Source: Patescibacteria group bacterium
GTDB lineage: Bacteria; Patescibacteria; Paceibacteria; UBA6257; 2-01-FULL-56-20
Assembly: GCA_018971305.1 (NCBI GenBank)
Contig: JAGXBC010000002.1
Coordinates: 62,001 to 126,000 of the forward strand
Direction: 5' to 3'
DNA length: 64,000 bases
Program-made: the position numbers and the translations under genes
Notes under the pieces: model-generated
Told to the model about the DNA's origin: nothing
Seen by the model: the letters and a program-made list of their open reading frames with translations, nothing else
The model's database searches: none
Part shown: positions 47,291 through 55,413 of the stretch, one piece after another
Layout of the letters: every line of letters begins with the position of its first letter
Position numbering within the stretch: the stretch's first letter is position 1

Positions 47291-47764
47291 ATGCAGGGAA
47301 TGGTGGTGGGTATATTTATTTGCAGTAGGGCCGGAGATCCTCTGAATAGCGTTCCTAGCGCTTTCGCTGTTGCGGGCAAGGGATTGCAAGGAGATCGTTA
47401 TGAAATGGGAACTGGAGTATATTCCAAGCTCGAAAATAAAGTAAGGCAGGTTTCTATCATAGCCTCCGAGGCGATAATCAAAGCCAATGAAGGGCTAATA
47501 GATAGATTTTTACCAGGCGAGACGAGACGCAATATCATCGTTGGCGGCATTTCGCCGGAAGAACTGAATAAGTTGGTCGGCAAAGAATTTTACATCGGCT
47601 GCGTTCGTATGCGCGGCGCGGAACTCTGTCATCCTTGTGACAGGCCATCGGCTATAACGAAGAAAGACGATTTCAGAAAGGCTTTCCAAATGCGTGGCGG
47701 TCTTCTGGCCGAGGTTCTATTCGACGGTCCTATAAGCGTCGGCGATACTTTACGCTGGGATTAA
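47291..47764 (+). CDS. MOSC domain protein
   Basis: 157-aa MOSC (molybdenum cofactor sulfurase C-terminal) domain. Landmarks: GKGLQGDRYEMGTG, VSIIASEAI, PGETRRNIIVGGI, and the conserved cysteine in AELCHPCDRPS. Single-domain MOSC proteins related to YiiM act on sulfur or N-hydroxylated substrates with a molybdenum cofactor. No cofactor synthesis genes are in the window. AGGTGG (47281-47286) is a fair ribosome binding site before the ATG. TTGACG (47227) and TATAAA (47248) may form its promoter, with a short 15-bp spacer. Confidence 0.88.
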   Translation: MQGMVVGIFICSRAGDPLNSVPSAFAVAGKGLQGDRYEMGTGVYSKLENKVRQVSIIASEAIIKANEGLIDRFLPGETRRNIIVGGISPEELNKLVGKEFYIGCVRMRGAELCHPCDRPSAITKKDDFRKAFQMRGGLLAEVLFDGPISVGDTLRWD

Positions 47765-47770
47765 ATACTC

Positions 47771-50095
47771 CTATTGCTTTTTAATTACTTGTGGCGCTTC
47801 CTTGGGAGCGCTCTTTTCTTTTTTACTCTCGTTCTTTTTGGTTTTCGTTTTGGTTTTGCCGTCGTTATTTTCTTTTTCCGCGGCCTTGGCTTTCCATGTT
47901 TTCAGCCCTTCAAGAAGTTCGGCTTCGTTCTCCGGCTTTTTATTCATAATAAACAGGCAATCGGGATAGCGCGTGCAGGCGTAAAATGGTTTGCCGCGTC
48001 CGCGGGATTTTTTCTCCACTATATCACCCGGCTTTTCGCGGCGTTCGGGGGATTCCAGGCACATTGGGCACTTAAAACCGGTTTTGTTCCAGATTTTGCC
48101 AACGCCTTTGCATTTGGGGTAATCAACGCAGCCAAGGAAAAAGCCAAAGCGTCCGCGGCGGACCTTCATTTCTTTACCGCAGATAGGGCAGCGTTCATCT
48201 TTGGTTTTTTCTTCCAGCTCTTTTATTTTGGCGGCTTCTTCGGGCATGGGAAGAGTTACTTTGCTTTCCGGTTCCGGACAGGCAAGGAATTTTCCATTGC
48301 GTCCGAACTTGATGAGCATCGGTTTTCCGCAGTGCGGGCAGGGAGTTTCCGAAATCTCCACTTGTTTCTCAACGGACTTCTCTTTAGCGTTCAGATTTTT
48401 CTTGAACGGCTCGTAGAATTCCCGGATTACCGGTACCCACTCAGATTTGCCCTCAGCTATTTCGTCTAGTTCTCCTTCTATGTGAGCGGTAAATTTGATA
48501 TCCACGATTTCCGGAAAATTTTCAACGAGCATATCGTTAACAAGTATGCCGATTTCGCTGGGATGATATCGTTTTTCTATTTTTTCTACGTAGCCGCGGT
48601 CTTGGATTGTGGAAAGTGTTGGAGCGTATGTTGACGGCCTGCCGATGCCCTCCGTTTCCAATGCTTTGATAAGCGTCGCGTCCGAGTAGCGCGCCGGCGG
48701 CTCCGTGAAGTGCTTAAGAGGCACAAGTTCCTTAGAAGCAAGGCGTTCGTTTTTTTGGAGTGGCGGAAGTATGCCCTCTTCGCTCTCCGCATCTTTCTCG
48801 TCCTGGCCTTCGGTATAGACCTTCATGAAGCCGTCGAACTTTACAACCTGACCGCTCGCCCGGAAAATAAATTTTTCTCCAGCCGAGATGGTGGCGGTGG
48901 TTTGCTCAAGCAGCGCGGCCTGCATTTGCGAAGCGATGGTGCGCTTGGAGATAAGGTCGTACAATCTTTTTTGTCCGCTGTCGCGAAGGGCATCGGATGT
49001 TTTCGCCAAGTTTGTGGGACGGATGGCTTCGTGTGCTTCCTGGGCCCCCTTAGATTTATTCGTGTAGAAACGGGGTTCGGCGAGAGCATAGTTTTCTCCG
49101 AAGCGTTCTTTAATAACGGTGCGCGCCTGTGCGAGGGCCGAGGCCGCGAGGTTTAAACTGTCCGTTCTCATATAGGTTATAAAACCGTTTTCATATAATT
49201 TTTGGGCTATAACCATCGTTTGTTTGGCGGAGAAACCGAGGCGGCGGCCAGCTTCTTGTTGTAGGGTTGAAGTGGTAAACGGCGGCGCAGGCGTGCGCGT
49301 TGTGTCTCGTGTTGCGAGCTCTTCAACAATATATTTTGCGCCCTTCAGGCCGTCGAGAAGCTCCTGTGCCTGATTCTCATCTTTAATATCCATTTTGCCG
49401 AGATTTTTCCCATCCACGGAATAAAGCCGGGCTGAAAAAACCTGAGCACCATTTTCTTTGGCTAGCTGAGCTTCGATTGACCAATATTCTTCAGTCCGGA
49501 ATTTCTGAATTTCACGTTCGCGTTCTACTATAATCCGCACAGCCACAGATTGTACGCGGCCGGCCGAAAGCCCGTAGCGGATTTTTCTCCAAAGAAAAGG
49601 GGATAACTCGTAGCCAACAAGGCGGTCCAAAATCCGACGCGCTTGCTGGGCGTCCACGAGGTGCAGGTCTATTGAGCGCGGATTGGCAAGCGCTTCTTTA
49701 ATAGCCGACTCCGTTATTTCGTGGAAAACTATCCTCTCGTATTCTTTTTTGCCCGCGCCGTGCTTTTTGCCCTCTTCTTCGATACCGTCCAAGTTCAACG
49801 CCCGAACAAGGTGCCAGGCAATTGCTTCTCCTTCGCGGTCTTCATCGGTTGCGAGAATTATTCTTCCCGCTTTTTCGGAATATTTCTTCAGGTTTTCAAC
49901 TGTAGCGATCGCCTTTTTTGGGATTACGTAGGTTGGCGTGAAATTATGCTTTACGTCAATGCCGATCTTGCTTTTCGGCAGATCGCGCAGATGGCCGTAT
50001 GAAGATTCCACTATAAATTCCTTTCCCAGAAATTTACTTATCGTTTTCGCCTTGGTGGGCGACTCTACTATGACTAAGCTTGGGCCGGTTTTCAT
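47771..50095 (-). CDS. topA: DNA topoisomerase I
   Basis: 774-aa type IA topoisomerase. The TOPRIM domain (LVIVESPTKAKTISKFLG, ATDEDREGEAIAWHL), the active-site tyrosine in ENGFITYMRTDS (about residue 310), and the EAHEAIRP and TEGIGRPSTYAPT motifs are intact. C-terminally three Cys4 zinc motifs follow (CPHCGKPM..., CPICGKEM..., CPMCLESPE...), then a lysine-rich tail. It relaxes negative supercoils. dprA overlaps its start by 4 bp on the same strand, the frequent dprA-topA pair. Confidence 0.97.
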   Translation of the reverse strand: MKTGPSLVIVESPTKAKTISKFLGKEFIVESSYGHLRDLPKSKIGIDVKHNFTPTYVIPKKAIATVENLKKYSEKAGRIILATDEDREGEAIAWHLVRALNLDGIEEEGKKHGAGKKEYERIVFHEITESAIKEALANPRSIDLHLVDAQQARRILDRLVGYELSPFLWRKIRYGLSAGRVQSVAVRIIVEREREIQKFRTEEYWSIEAQLAKENGAQVFSARLYSVDGKNLGKMDIKDENQAQELLDGLKGAKYIVEELATRDTTRTPAPPFTTSTLQQEAGRRLGFSAKQTMVIAQKLYENGFITYMRTDSLNLAASALAQARTVIKERFGENYALAEPRFYTNKSKGAQEAHEAIRPTNLAKTSDALRDSGQKRLYDLISKRTIASQMQAALLEQTTATISAGEKFIFRASGQVVKFDGFMKVYTEGQDEKDAESEEGILPPLQKNERLASKELVPLKHFTEPPARYSDATLIKALETEGIGRPSTYAPTLSTIQDRGYVEKIEKRYHPSEIGILVNDMLVENFPEIVDIKFTAHIEGELDEIAEGKSEWVPVIREFYEPFKKNLNAKEKSVEKQVEISETPCPHCGKPMLIKFGRNGKFLACPEPESKVTLPMPEEAAKIKELEEKTKDERCPICGKEMKVRRGRFGFFLGCVDYPKCKGVGKIWNKTGFKCPMCLESPERREKPGDIVEKKSRGRGKPFYACTRYPDCLFIMNKKPENEAELLEGLKTWKAKAAEKENNDGKTKTKTKKNESKKEKSAPKEAPQVIKKQ

Positions 50096-51120
50096 TTATT
50101 TAATGTATAACCTTGACTTGTTTCTTGTATTATATCTTTAAGCAATAAAAAAGTGATAGCTTGGTTCACGTCCGAAATGTTCAGATTAGTGAGTTCCAGG
50201 ATTTTGTCAATAGTTGCCGGCGCCGAAAATTTTTTTAACGCGGCAAAAATCTTTTGCTCAGTATCGGTTTTCGCAATTTCCGAGGTGGGCATTTCTTCCT
50301 TCGCTTCAACACCTAAATCTTCTAAAATTTCTTCTGTGGATGTTATAAGCATGGCGCCCCTTCTTATTAGCTGATGGGAGCCGCTGAAGTTGGGATGGGA
50401 AACTGGTCCGGGCAGAACAAAAACGTCGCGATTTTGGTCCAGGGCCAGGCTCGCCGTGACTAGCGACCCCGACTCTTTCGGCGCCTCGATTACCAAAACT
50501 CCCCGCGAGAGGCCGCTCACGATTCTGTTCCTCTCTAAAAAACGGTATGGCAATGGTTGTACCCCCGGGGGATATTCGGAGATTATCGCTCCGCCGCCAT
50601 CCAATATTTTTTTAGCGAGACGTTCGTTGGTTCTGGGGTAGAAATAATCCAAGCCGTTTCCGAGAACTGCAACTGTTGTTCCTCCGGCTTCCAGGCAGCC
50701 TTCATGGGCAGCGGCATCAATGCCGAGGGCTAAGCCGCTTACAATACATATTCCGGCACGAGAAAGCTCCGCTGCAAATTGTTTGGCCAACTCTTTTCCC
50801 TCGTAAGTTGCCTTTCTTGTGCCGACAATTCCCAGATTAATTTTATCTTTCGGCATCTTGCCTAGTACATAAATTCCGAACGGAGAGAAAGGAATTTCTT
50901 TAAGGGATGGCGGATATTCCGGCGAATTATCAAGGTATAATTTTATGCCGAGCTTGTTTAACGATTCCCAGCTATTCTCGGGATCGGTCGCTAAGCCCAC
51001 CTTCTTAACATCTAACCAAGATCGTTCCCAGCTGCCGAATTTATTTCTGAGATCTGCGAGCTTCTTATAATTACTGTCAACTGCCAAGTTTACGGAATTA
51101 TAGAAAATTTCTTCGGACAT
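50092..51120 (-). CDS. dprA: DNA processing protein DprA
   Basis: 342-aa DprA/Smf. The Rossmann-like core has GIVGTRKATYEGKELAK, IVSGLALGIDAAAHEG, TTVAVLGNGLDYFYP, NRIVSGLSRGVLVIEA and GSLVTASLALDQNRDVF. A winged-helix DML1-like domain ends the protein. DprA loads RecA on incoming single strands in transformation; Patescibacteria commonly keep a competence apparatus. The start at 51120 (MSEEIFYNSV) is preferred; the in-frame ATG at 51165 adds 15 unrelated residues. A SAM-like N-terminal domain is short or absent. Confidence 0.95.
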   Translation of the reverse strand: MSEEIFYNSVNLAVDSNYKKLADLRNKFGSWERSWLDVKKVGLATDPENSWESLNKLGIKLYLDNSPEYPPSLKEIPFSPFGIYVLGKMPKDKINLGIVGTRKATYEGKELAKQFAAELSRAGICIVSGLALGIDAAAHEGCLEAGGTTVAVLGNGLDYFYPRTNERLAKKILDGGGAIISEYPPGVQPLPYRFLERNRIVSGLSRGVLVIEAPKESGSLVTASLALDQNRDVFVLPGPVSHPNFSGSHQLIRRGAMLITSTEEILEDLGVEAKEEMPTSEIAKTDTEQKIFAALKKFSAPATIDKILELTNLNISDVNQAITFLLLKDIIQETSQGYTLNK

Positions 51121-51212
51121 TCTTTTGAGTATAGCGAGTAGGATATCAAACTGGCAAACCAGCAAAAAATTTGTTCTCCGGTAATAACAAGGATAAATAG
51201 TTCATATTCTGA

Positions 51213-51218
51213 TATAAT
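51213..51218 (+). promoter_or_regulatory. -10 box 8 nt before PilO-like gene
   Basis: TATAAT, 8 nt before the ATG at 51227, the same gap as at 10295 and 5461. No clear -35. Suggests a leaderless transcript. Confidence 0.5.
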
Positions 51219-51226
51219 AGACTTAA

Positions 51227-51757
51227 ATGCAGAACAATTTCCGCCGAGAATTATTCATAAATTTTGGCGTCATAGTGGCGGTTATCCTCATTTTCGGAGC
51301 GGTTTTTTATTGGTTTACCGGCGAGCTGTCTTCGCAGGCTAACCAGATTGCCGCAGATCGGACACTAATATCAAAACGCACTTCGGCCATCGCCGTTTTA
51401 GCGGACTTGAAAGACAATTCCGCACAAGCCAATACATATAAACAGGCAATTGACAAAGTCTTGGTATCTCAAGACCAGCTTCTTACTTTCCCTAATTGGC
51501 TGGACAGCTTGGCGCGCGCCAGACAGGTTACGCTCTCATTCTCGTTCCAGGGAAATCAAACCGCTCCCCAAGGGGACTCTCCTGGATATATACAATTCTC
51601 CATCAATGCATCGGGGGATTTGAGCAACATTATTTCTTTCATTAAAGACGTGGAATTCCAATCGCCGCAATTCCTGGTAAGTTTGGATGGTTTTAGTTTG
51701 AGCGGCGCAGGATCAAATTATAGTGTTTCGTTAGGTGGCAGAGTATTTTTCAAATAA
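51227..51757 (+). CDS. PilO-like type IV pilus assembly protein
   Basis: 176-aa protein with one N-terminal membrane helix (about 12-31), a coiled segment (SSQANQIAADRTLISKRTSAI) and a C-terminal ferredoxin-like domain. The domain shows the PilO pattern of two strand-helix-strand units (VTLSFSFQGN, YIQFSINASGDLSNIISFIKDVE, FLVSLDGFSLS). PilO forms part of the alignment complex of type IV pili, used for attachment or DNA uptake. Only a second small membrane protein follows, so the rest of the pilus genes are elsewhere. Confidence 0.75.
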   Translation: MQNNFRRELFINFGVIVAVILIFGAVFYWFTGELSSQANQIAADRTLISKRTSAIAVLADLKDNSAQANTYKQAIDKVLVSQDQLLTFPNWLDSLARARQVTLSFSFQGNQTAPQGDSPGYIQFSINASGDLSNIISFIKDVEFQSPQFLVSLDGFSLSGAGSNYSVSLGGRVFFK

Positions 51758-51765
51758 AAAAGTAT

Positions 51766-51978
51766 ATGAAAAAATTTTTCAAAAATCATCCGGAAACGCT
51801 CCTGATAATCTTGGCAATTTTCTTTGTGATGGTCATAGCCATGTCTTTTGTGTTCGGCATAAAGACTGTAATCGTATCCCTTAATAATGCGGTCGGGTTA
51901 GGAGGAAAGGGAACCAATAGTGCGAACTTTGATATTAAGGGGGCCGCCGCTCTGGACTTGAAAGGGCTCGTGAAGTAA
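51766..51978 (+). CDS. Small membrane protein, 70 aa
   Basis: Basic N-terminus, one membrane helix (about 11-37, LLIILAIFFVMVIAMSFVFG) and a short outward tail ending in ALDLKGLVK. It follows the PilO-like gene by 8 bp and is probably cotranscribed. It may be a pilus accessory protein; no family recognised. Followed by tRNA-Val. Confidence 0.65.
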   Translation: MKKFFKNHPETLLIILAIFFVMVIAMSFVFGIKTVIVSLNNAVGLGGKGTNSANFDIKGAAALDLKGLVK

Positions 51979-52005
51979 TATAGTTTTTAATATTATATAG
52001 TAGCT

Positions 52006-52077
52006 GCGCGCTTAGCTCAGTGGTAGAGCGTCACATTGACATTGTGAAGGCCGGAGGTCCGATCCCTCCAGCGCGCA
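52006..52077 (+). tRNA. tRNA-Val(GAC)
   Basis: Acceptor GCGCGCT/AGCGCGC, D-arm with TAGCTCAGTGGTAGAGC, anticodon loop TTGACAT (GAC) in TCACA/TGTGA, T-arm GGAGG-TCCGATC-CCTCC, discriminator A. CCA not encoded. It marks the left edge of the restriction-modification island. Confidence 0.95.
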
Positions 52078-52084
52078 CACTCCA

Positions 52085-52168
52085 GTGATAGGTGTTTCAA
52101 GACCGTAAGATATGAGGTTCCTGGGCGTCCTTGAGCCTTGACCCTCTAGTACACTGAAACTCTATCAC
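52085..52168. other. Structured element between tRNA-Val and the island recombinase
   Basis: GTGATAG (52085-52091) plus GTTTCA (52094-52099) pairs with TGAAAC (52155-52160) plus CTATCAC (52162-52168), a 13-bp stem with a small bulge closing an about 55-nt loop. It is a candidate attachment site or small RNA. Confidence 0.45.
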
Positions 52169-52169
52169 A

Positions 52170-52205
52170 TGAAAATACCGCGACGAAATCGTCGCGGTAT
52201 TTTCA
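52170..52205. terminator. Bidirectional terminator, end of recombinase gene
   Basis: TGAAAATACCGCGACGA (52170-52186) is followed after 2 nt by its exact inverse (52189-52205), with ATTTTCA and TGAAAAT ends. Serves the minus-strand recombinase gene, whose stop lies just to the right. Confidence 0.85.
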
Positions 52206-52225
52206 TCTCGGGCTTTTCGTTCCGG

Positions 52226-53566
52226 CTACGATGTTTCCTGCGGCATCAAGCTGATCACTCTATCTTTGAGCATCAATCGGCTCTTGAGATTTGATAGCAG
52301 TTCGCGCTTCTCCGTAATCGTGCCTTCCGTCAGGATATATATGGCGTAGGATTTGGCATCGAATATCTCCGGCTCAGCATTCTGTTCACGACTTTTGCCC
52401 AAGGCAACCCTCCGGAACTTGTTGTATCGCGTAATTTCGTCTTTGAATTTTTGCTTCACACCTAGCTCGTTCATATCAAGCGTGTCGAGCATCGCCACGA
52501 TCTGTTCGATGATTTCCTCCTCTTTGATGTACCCGCATTGACAGTTCACGTCGCGCTTCTTCGTGCAGCCGTAGTAGACGTACCGATGGGTATTCCCGTT
52601 CTTCTGGTATTTCCATTTTTCCGATGCTGTGATGCCCGATCCGCATAATCCGCACGTTATCAATTTCGTGAAGGCAAACTCTTTGTCGTTTTTTACCTCG
52701 CTCCGTTTCAATTGCTCCCGCGCCCGATCATACAGTTCTTTTGTTATGAGCGGCGCATGGGCACCGGTATACCATTTCCCCGATCCTTCGGGGAATTCGA
52801 ACGTGCCGTAGTAAAATGTTTTCTGCAGGATGATGAAGATGTTCCCGAGCGAGAGGAATTTCCCGTTCACAGTTTTGAACTTGATGTCGTTCTTTAGCCA
52901 CACATAGAGCCGTCGTCCCGACCACTGCTCATTCGCGACTTTCTCGAACATCTGGCGGATGATAGGAGCACGGACAGGATCCACGATCACTTGGCACTTT
53001 CGATCTTTTCGTTTCTCGTTCAAGTAACCGGTGGGCGCGATACCCGGCCAGAGGCCTTGTTCGACGCGCGTTCGCAATCCTCGCTTCACATTCTCCGATT
53101 TGTTGTCATTCTCGAGTTTCGCTGTCGAGCACAGAATCATCAGCATAAACTTCTCGCTTGGATTGTTTGTAAATTTCTGCGAGAAGGTTCTGATTTCCAA
53201 AAGTAGCTTCTGATCCATGAGATCGACGAGCGCACCGAGATCGCCCGCATTTCTTGAAAGGCGATCCGGCGCCCATGTGAGGATGCCTGTAAATTTGCCG
53301 GATCGGATATCAAGAACGAGCCCGTTGAAAACCTCTCTTTGCCCTACGGCTTTGGCGGAATGGCTTTCCTTTCTGATCTCAGCGATCTCGAGTCCATCGC
53401 GTTCCGCGATCTTGATCATCTCCTTGATTTGGCTGTCTATTGAAAGGACTTGCTGTTCCTCGCTCTCTGTACTCTTTCTTGCATACAGACAGTAGGCGAC
53501 CTTTACTGGCAGCGGCTGGTTGGTTGAGGTCGCCGCTCCTGCCGACCCCTTAGTTTGGTTAGTCAT
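52226..53566 (-). CDS. Large serine recombinase
   Basis: 446-aa site-specific recombinase. The resolvase catalytic domain opens VAYCLYARKSTESEEQQ with Ser32 as nucleophile, followed by DSQIKEMIKIAERDG and WAPDRLSRNAGDLG (the catalytic arginine and D-R-L-S-R segment). A recombinase domain (GIAPTGYLNEKR) and a zinc ribbon (ITCGLCGSGITAS with CTKKRDVNCQCG) follow. This is the phage/ICE integrase type, here at the low end of the size range. It runs toward tRNA-Val and is divergent from hsdM. It probably inserted the neighbouring restriction-modification genes; the far attachment site is not in view. Confidence 0.93.
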   Translation of the reverse strand: MTNQTKGSAGAATSTNQPLPVKVAYCLYARKSTESEEQQVLSIDSQIKEMIKIAERDGLEIAEIRKESHSAKAVGQREVFNGLVLDIRSGKFTGILTWAPDRLSRNAGDLGALVDLMDQKLLLEIRTFSQKFTNNPSEKFMLMILCSTAKLENDNKSENVKRGLRTRVEQGLWPGIAPTGYLNEKRKDRKCQVIVDPVRAPIIRQMFEKVANEQWSGRRLYVWLKNDIKFKTVNGKFLSLGNIFIILQKTFYYGTFEFPEGSGKWYTGAHAPLITKELYDRAREQLKRSEVKNDKEFAFTKLITCGLCGSGITASEKWKYQKNGNTHRYVYYGCTKKRDVNCQCGYIKEEEIIEQIVAMLDTLDMNELGVKQKFKDEITRYNKFRRVALGKSREQNAEPEIFDAKSYAIYILTEGTITEKRELLSNLKSRLMLKDRVISLMPQETS

Positions 53567-53590
53567 ACCCTAAGGGATGACGCAACCCCG

Positions 53591-53614
53591 CCCAGGAGTC
53601 CAGAGCGTCCTGGG
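53591..53614. repeat. Hairpin in the recombinase leader
   Basis: CCCAGGA (53591-53597) pairs with TCCTGGG (53608-53614). The flanking GGGAACCTCC on the opposite strand (GGAGGTTCCC) partly matches GAGGTTCCTGGG at 52114-52125 beyond the other end of the recombinase gene. Confidence 0.4.
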
Positions 53615-53647
53615 AACCTCCCAAAACCCCTAAAATCTCTTATTTGC

Positions 53648-53676
53648 ATTGTAAAAGGCCCTATAACCTATGATAA
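53648..53676 (-). promoter_or_regulatory. Candidate recombinase promoter
   Basis: On the minus strand TTATCA (53676-53671), a 17-bp spacer and TACAAT (53653-53648). The -35 lies within the tandem 10-bp repeat. About 80 nt before the recombinase ATG. Confidence 0.45.
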
Positions 53677-53682
53677 CCTATG
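53663..53682. repeat. Tandem 10-bp repeat, candidate operator
   Basis: ATAACCTATG occurs twice head to tail (53663-53672 and 53673-53682). It covers the recombinase -35 and ends 6 bp before the hsdM -35 (53689). One helical turn per unit fits a dimer or paired binding of an HTH protein. Confidence 0.65.
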
Positions 53683-53688
53683 AAGGTA

Positions 53689-53717
53689 TTGACTTTACAA
53701 AATAGATCGATTAGAAT
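53689..53717 (+). promoter_or_regulatory. Promoter of the hsdM operon
   Basis: TTGACT (53689-53694), a 17-bp spacer and TAGAAT (53712-53717), 12 nt before the hsdM ATG at 53730. Short leader, no Shine-Dalgarno. Confidence 0.7.
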
Positions 53718-53729
53718 AGGGTTAACGGT

Positions 53730-55412
53730 ATGCGTAAAGATATACAAGCAAAACTCAAGGGAATGCCGGAATTGCTCTCTATCAGCCAGGTAGCTGAGAT
53801 TTTTAATATTCACCCTGATACTCTCCGGAACTGGGAAAAGGACGGTATTTTAGTGCCCTTGCGGGCTGGTAAGCGCGGCGATCGCAAATACCGTCCGCAG
53901 GACATTCAGGCCATCGTGGACAAGATGGGCAGCAAACTCACCCTGCCGCAGCTTGAGCAGTTTCTTTGGAAGAGCGCCGATATTCTTCGCGGCAAGATTG
54001 ATAGTTCCGATTATAAAAAATATATATTCGGACTTCTTTTCTACAAGCGTATCAGCGACGTATGGGACGAGGAATATAAGCGCGTCATGGAGGAATACAA
54101 AGATGAGACTATCGCGCGGGCCGACTACAACCATCGTTTTCAAGTACCGCCGGATTGCCGGTGGTCTGTTATTGAGGAACAGGCGGAAAATATCGGTCCG
54201 AAGCTTAACGGAATTTTTGATAAGCTCACGAATGCAAACAGCCCTAAACTGGACAAAATTTTTGATGATCTCGATTTCGCCCATAAAGATAAATTTCCGA
54301 ACGAAACTACTCAGCGTTTAATAAACCACTTCTCGCAATATAATTTTGGCGACACTTACATCAACTCCGACCTTCTTGGAGATGCATATGAATATCTCAT
54401 AAAGCAATTCGCGGCTGATGCCGGAAAGAAAGGTGGGGAGTTTTACACCCCGCGCGAAGTTGAGCGTGTCATCATCCAAATTCTTAATCCCCACAAGAAA
54501 GACCACATATATGATCCCACGGTTGGGTCCGGTGGTTTTTTGCTCGAAGCCTACCATCACTTAAAAGAAAAAGAGGGCGAGAAAATTGCTCGCACGCTCT
54601 ATCTATATGGGCAGGAGATAAATATCAGCACGTTTGCGATTGCCAAGATCAACATGTTCCTCCATGGACTTGATGCAGCTGATATTCAACGCGGCGATAC
54701 ACTTGCAAATCCCCAATTTCTGAATCCGAACGGAACATTAAAAACCTTCGACATCTGCGTGGCAAATCCCCCCTATTCAATCAGTGACTGGGAAAATGAA
54801 ATGTTCAAAGAACGGTATGGCCGAGTGGAGGGATATGAAATACCGCCAAAAAGTAATGCTGACTACGCTTTCGTACTCCACATCATTAAGTCCATGAACT
54901 CAAACGGCCGAGCTGGTATCGTGTTGCCGCACGGTGTTCTATTCCGTGCCGGTGCCGAGGGACGCATCCGAGAGCAAATACTCAAAAACGACCTTATTGA
55001 GGCGGTGATCGCACTTCCACCCAAGCTTTTCTATGGCACTGGTATTCCGGCGGCCATTCTCATCTTCAATAAAAACAAGTCAGACAGTCACAGGGGAAAT
55101 GTCCTTATCGTTGACGCCGAGAAGGATTTTTCTGAAGGTAAAAACCAGAATTCGCTCCGCGCACAAGACATTCAGAAAATCGTGAAGGCGTATGACAGCT
55201 ACAGAGATGTCGAGGGCTATGCCCGCGTTGTTAGCCTCAAAGAAGTCGAGAAGAATGAATATAACCTCAACGTGCACCGATACATAGAAAATGGCGATAA
55301 AGAGGAGGAAATAGACGTATCTGTTGTTCGTAAGGAACTTACTGCGCTCGAGAAGGAACGCGCTGAGGCCGATATAAAAGTCGATGAATTTTTGAATGAG
55401 CTTAAATATTGA
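53730..55412 (+). CDS. hsdM: Type I restriction-modification DNA methyltransferase, with N-terminal HTH
   Basis: 560-aa N6-adenine methyltransferase. It starts with a MerR/excisionase-like HTH (about 14-62: LLSISQVAEIFNIHPDTLRN, KRGDRKYRPQDIQAI), then the HsdM N-terminal helical domain (FLWKSADILRGKIDSSDYKKY) and the catalytic core: motif I DPTVGSGGFLLEAYHHL (about 262-278) and motif IV NPPYSISDWENEMF (about 344). With HsdS it would methylate both strands of a bipartite target. The extra HTH is not part of standard HsdM and probably binds DNA near its own promoter, where a tandem repeat is seen. HsdS follows with 1-bp spacing (ATG at 55414). Confidence 0.94.
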   Translation: MRKDIQAKLKGMPELLSISQVAEIFNIHPDTLRNWEKDGILVPLRAGKRGDRKYRPQDIQAIVDKMGSKLTLPQLEQFLWKSADILRGKIDSSDYKKYIFGLLFYKRISDVWDEEYKRVMEEYKDETIARADYNHRFQVPPDCRWSVIEEQAENIGPKLNGIFDKLTNANSPKLDKIFDDLDFAHKDKFPNETTQRLINHFSQYNFGDTYINSDLLGDAYEYLIKQFAADAGKKGGEFYTPREVERVIIQILNPHKKDHIYDPTVGSGGFLLEAYHHLKEKEGEKIARTLYLYGQEINISTFAIAKINMFLHGLDAADIQRGDTLANPQFLNPNGTLKTFDICVANPPYSISDWENEMFKERYGRVEGYEIPPKSNADYAFVLHIIKSMNSNGRAGIVLPHGVLFRAGAEGRIREQILKNDLIEAVIALPPKLFYGTGIPAAILIFNKNKSDSHRGNVLIVDAEKDFSEGKNQNSLRAQDIQKIVKAYDSYRDVEGYARVVSLKEVEKNEYNLNVHRYIENGDKEEEIDVSVVRKELTALEKERAEADIKVDEFLNELKY

Positions 55413-55413
55413 T

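Noticed and set aside
47774..48469. A 231-codon plus-strand frame opposite topA
   Set aside because: Antisense shadow of the conserved zinc-finger region of topA; Phe-rich, low-complexity translation.
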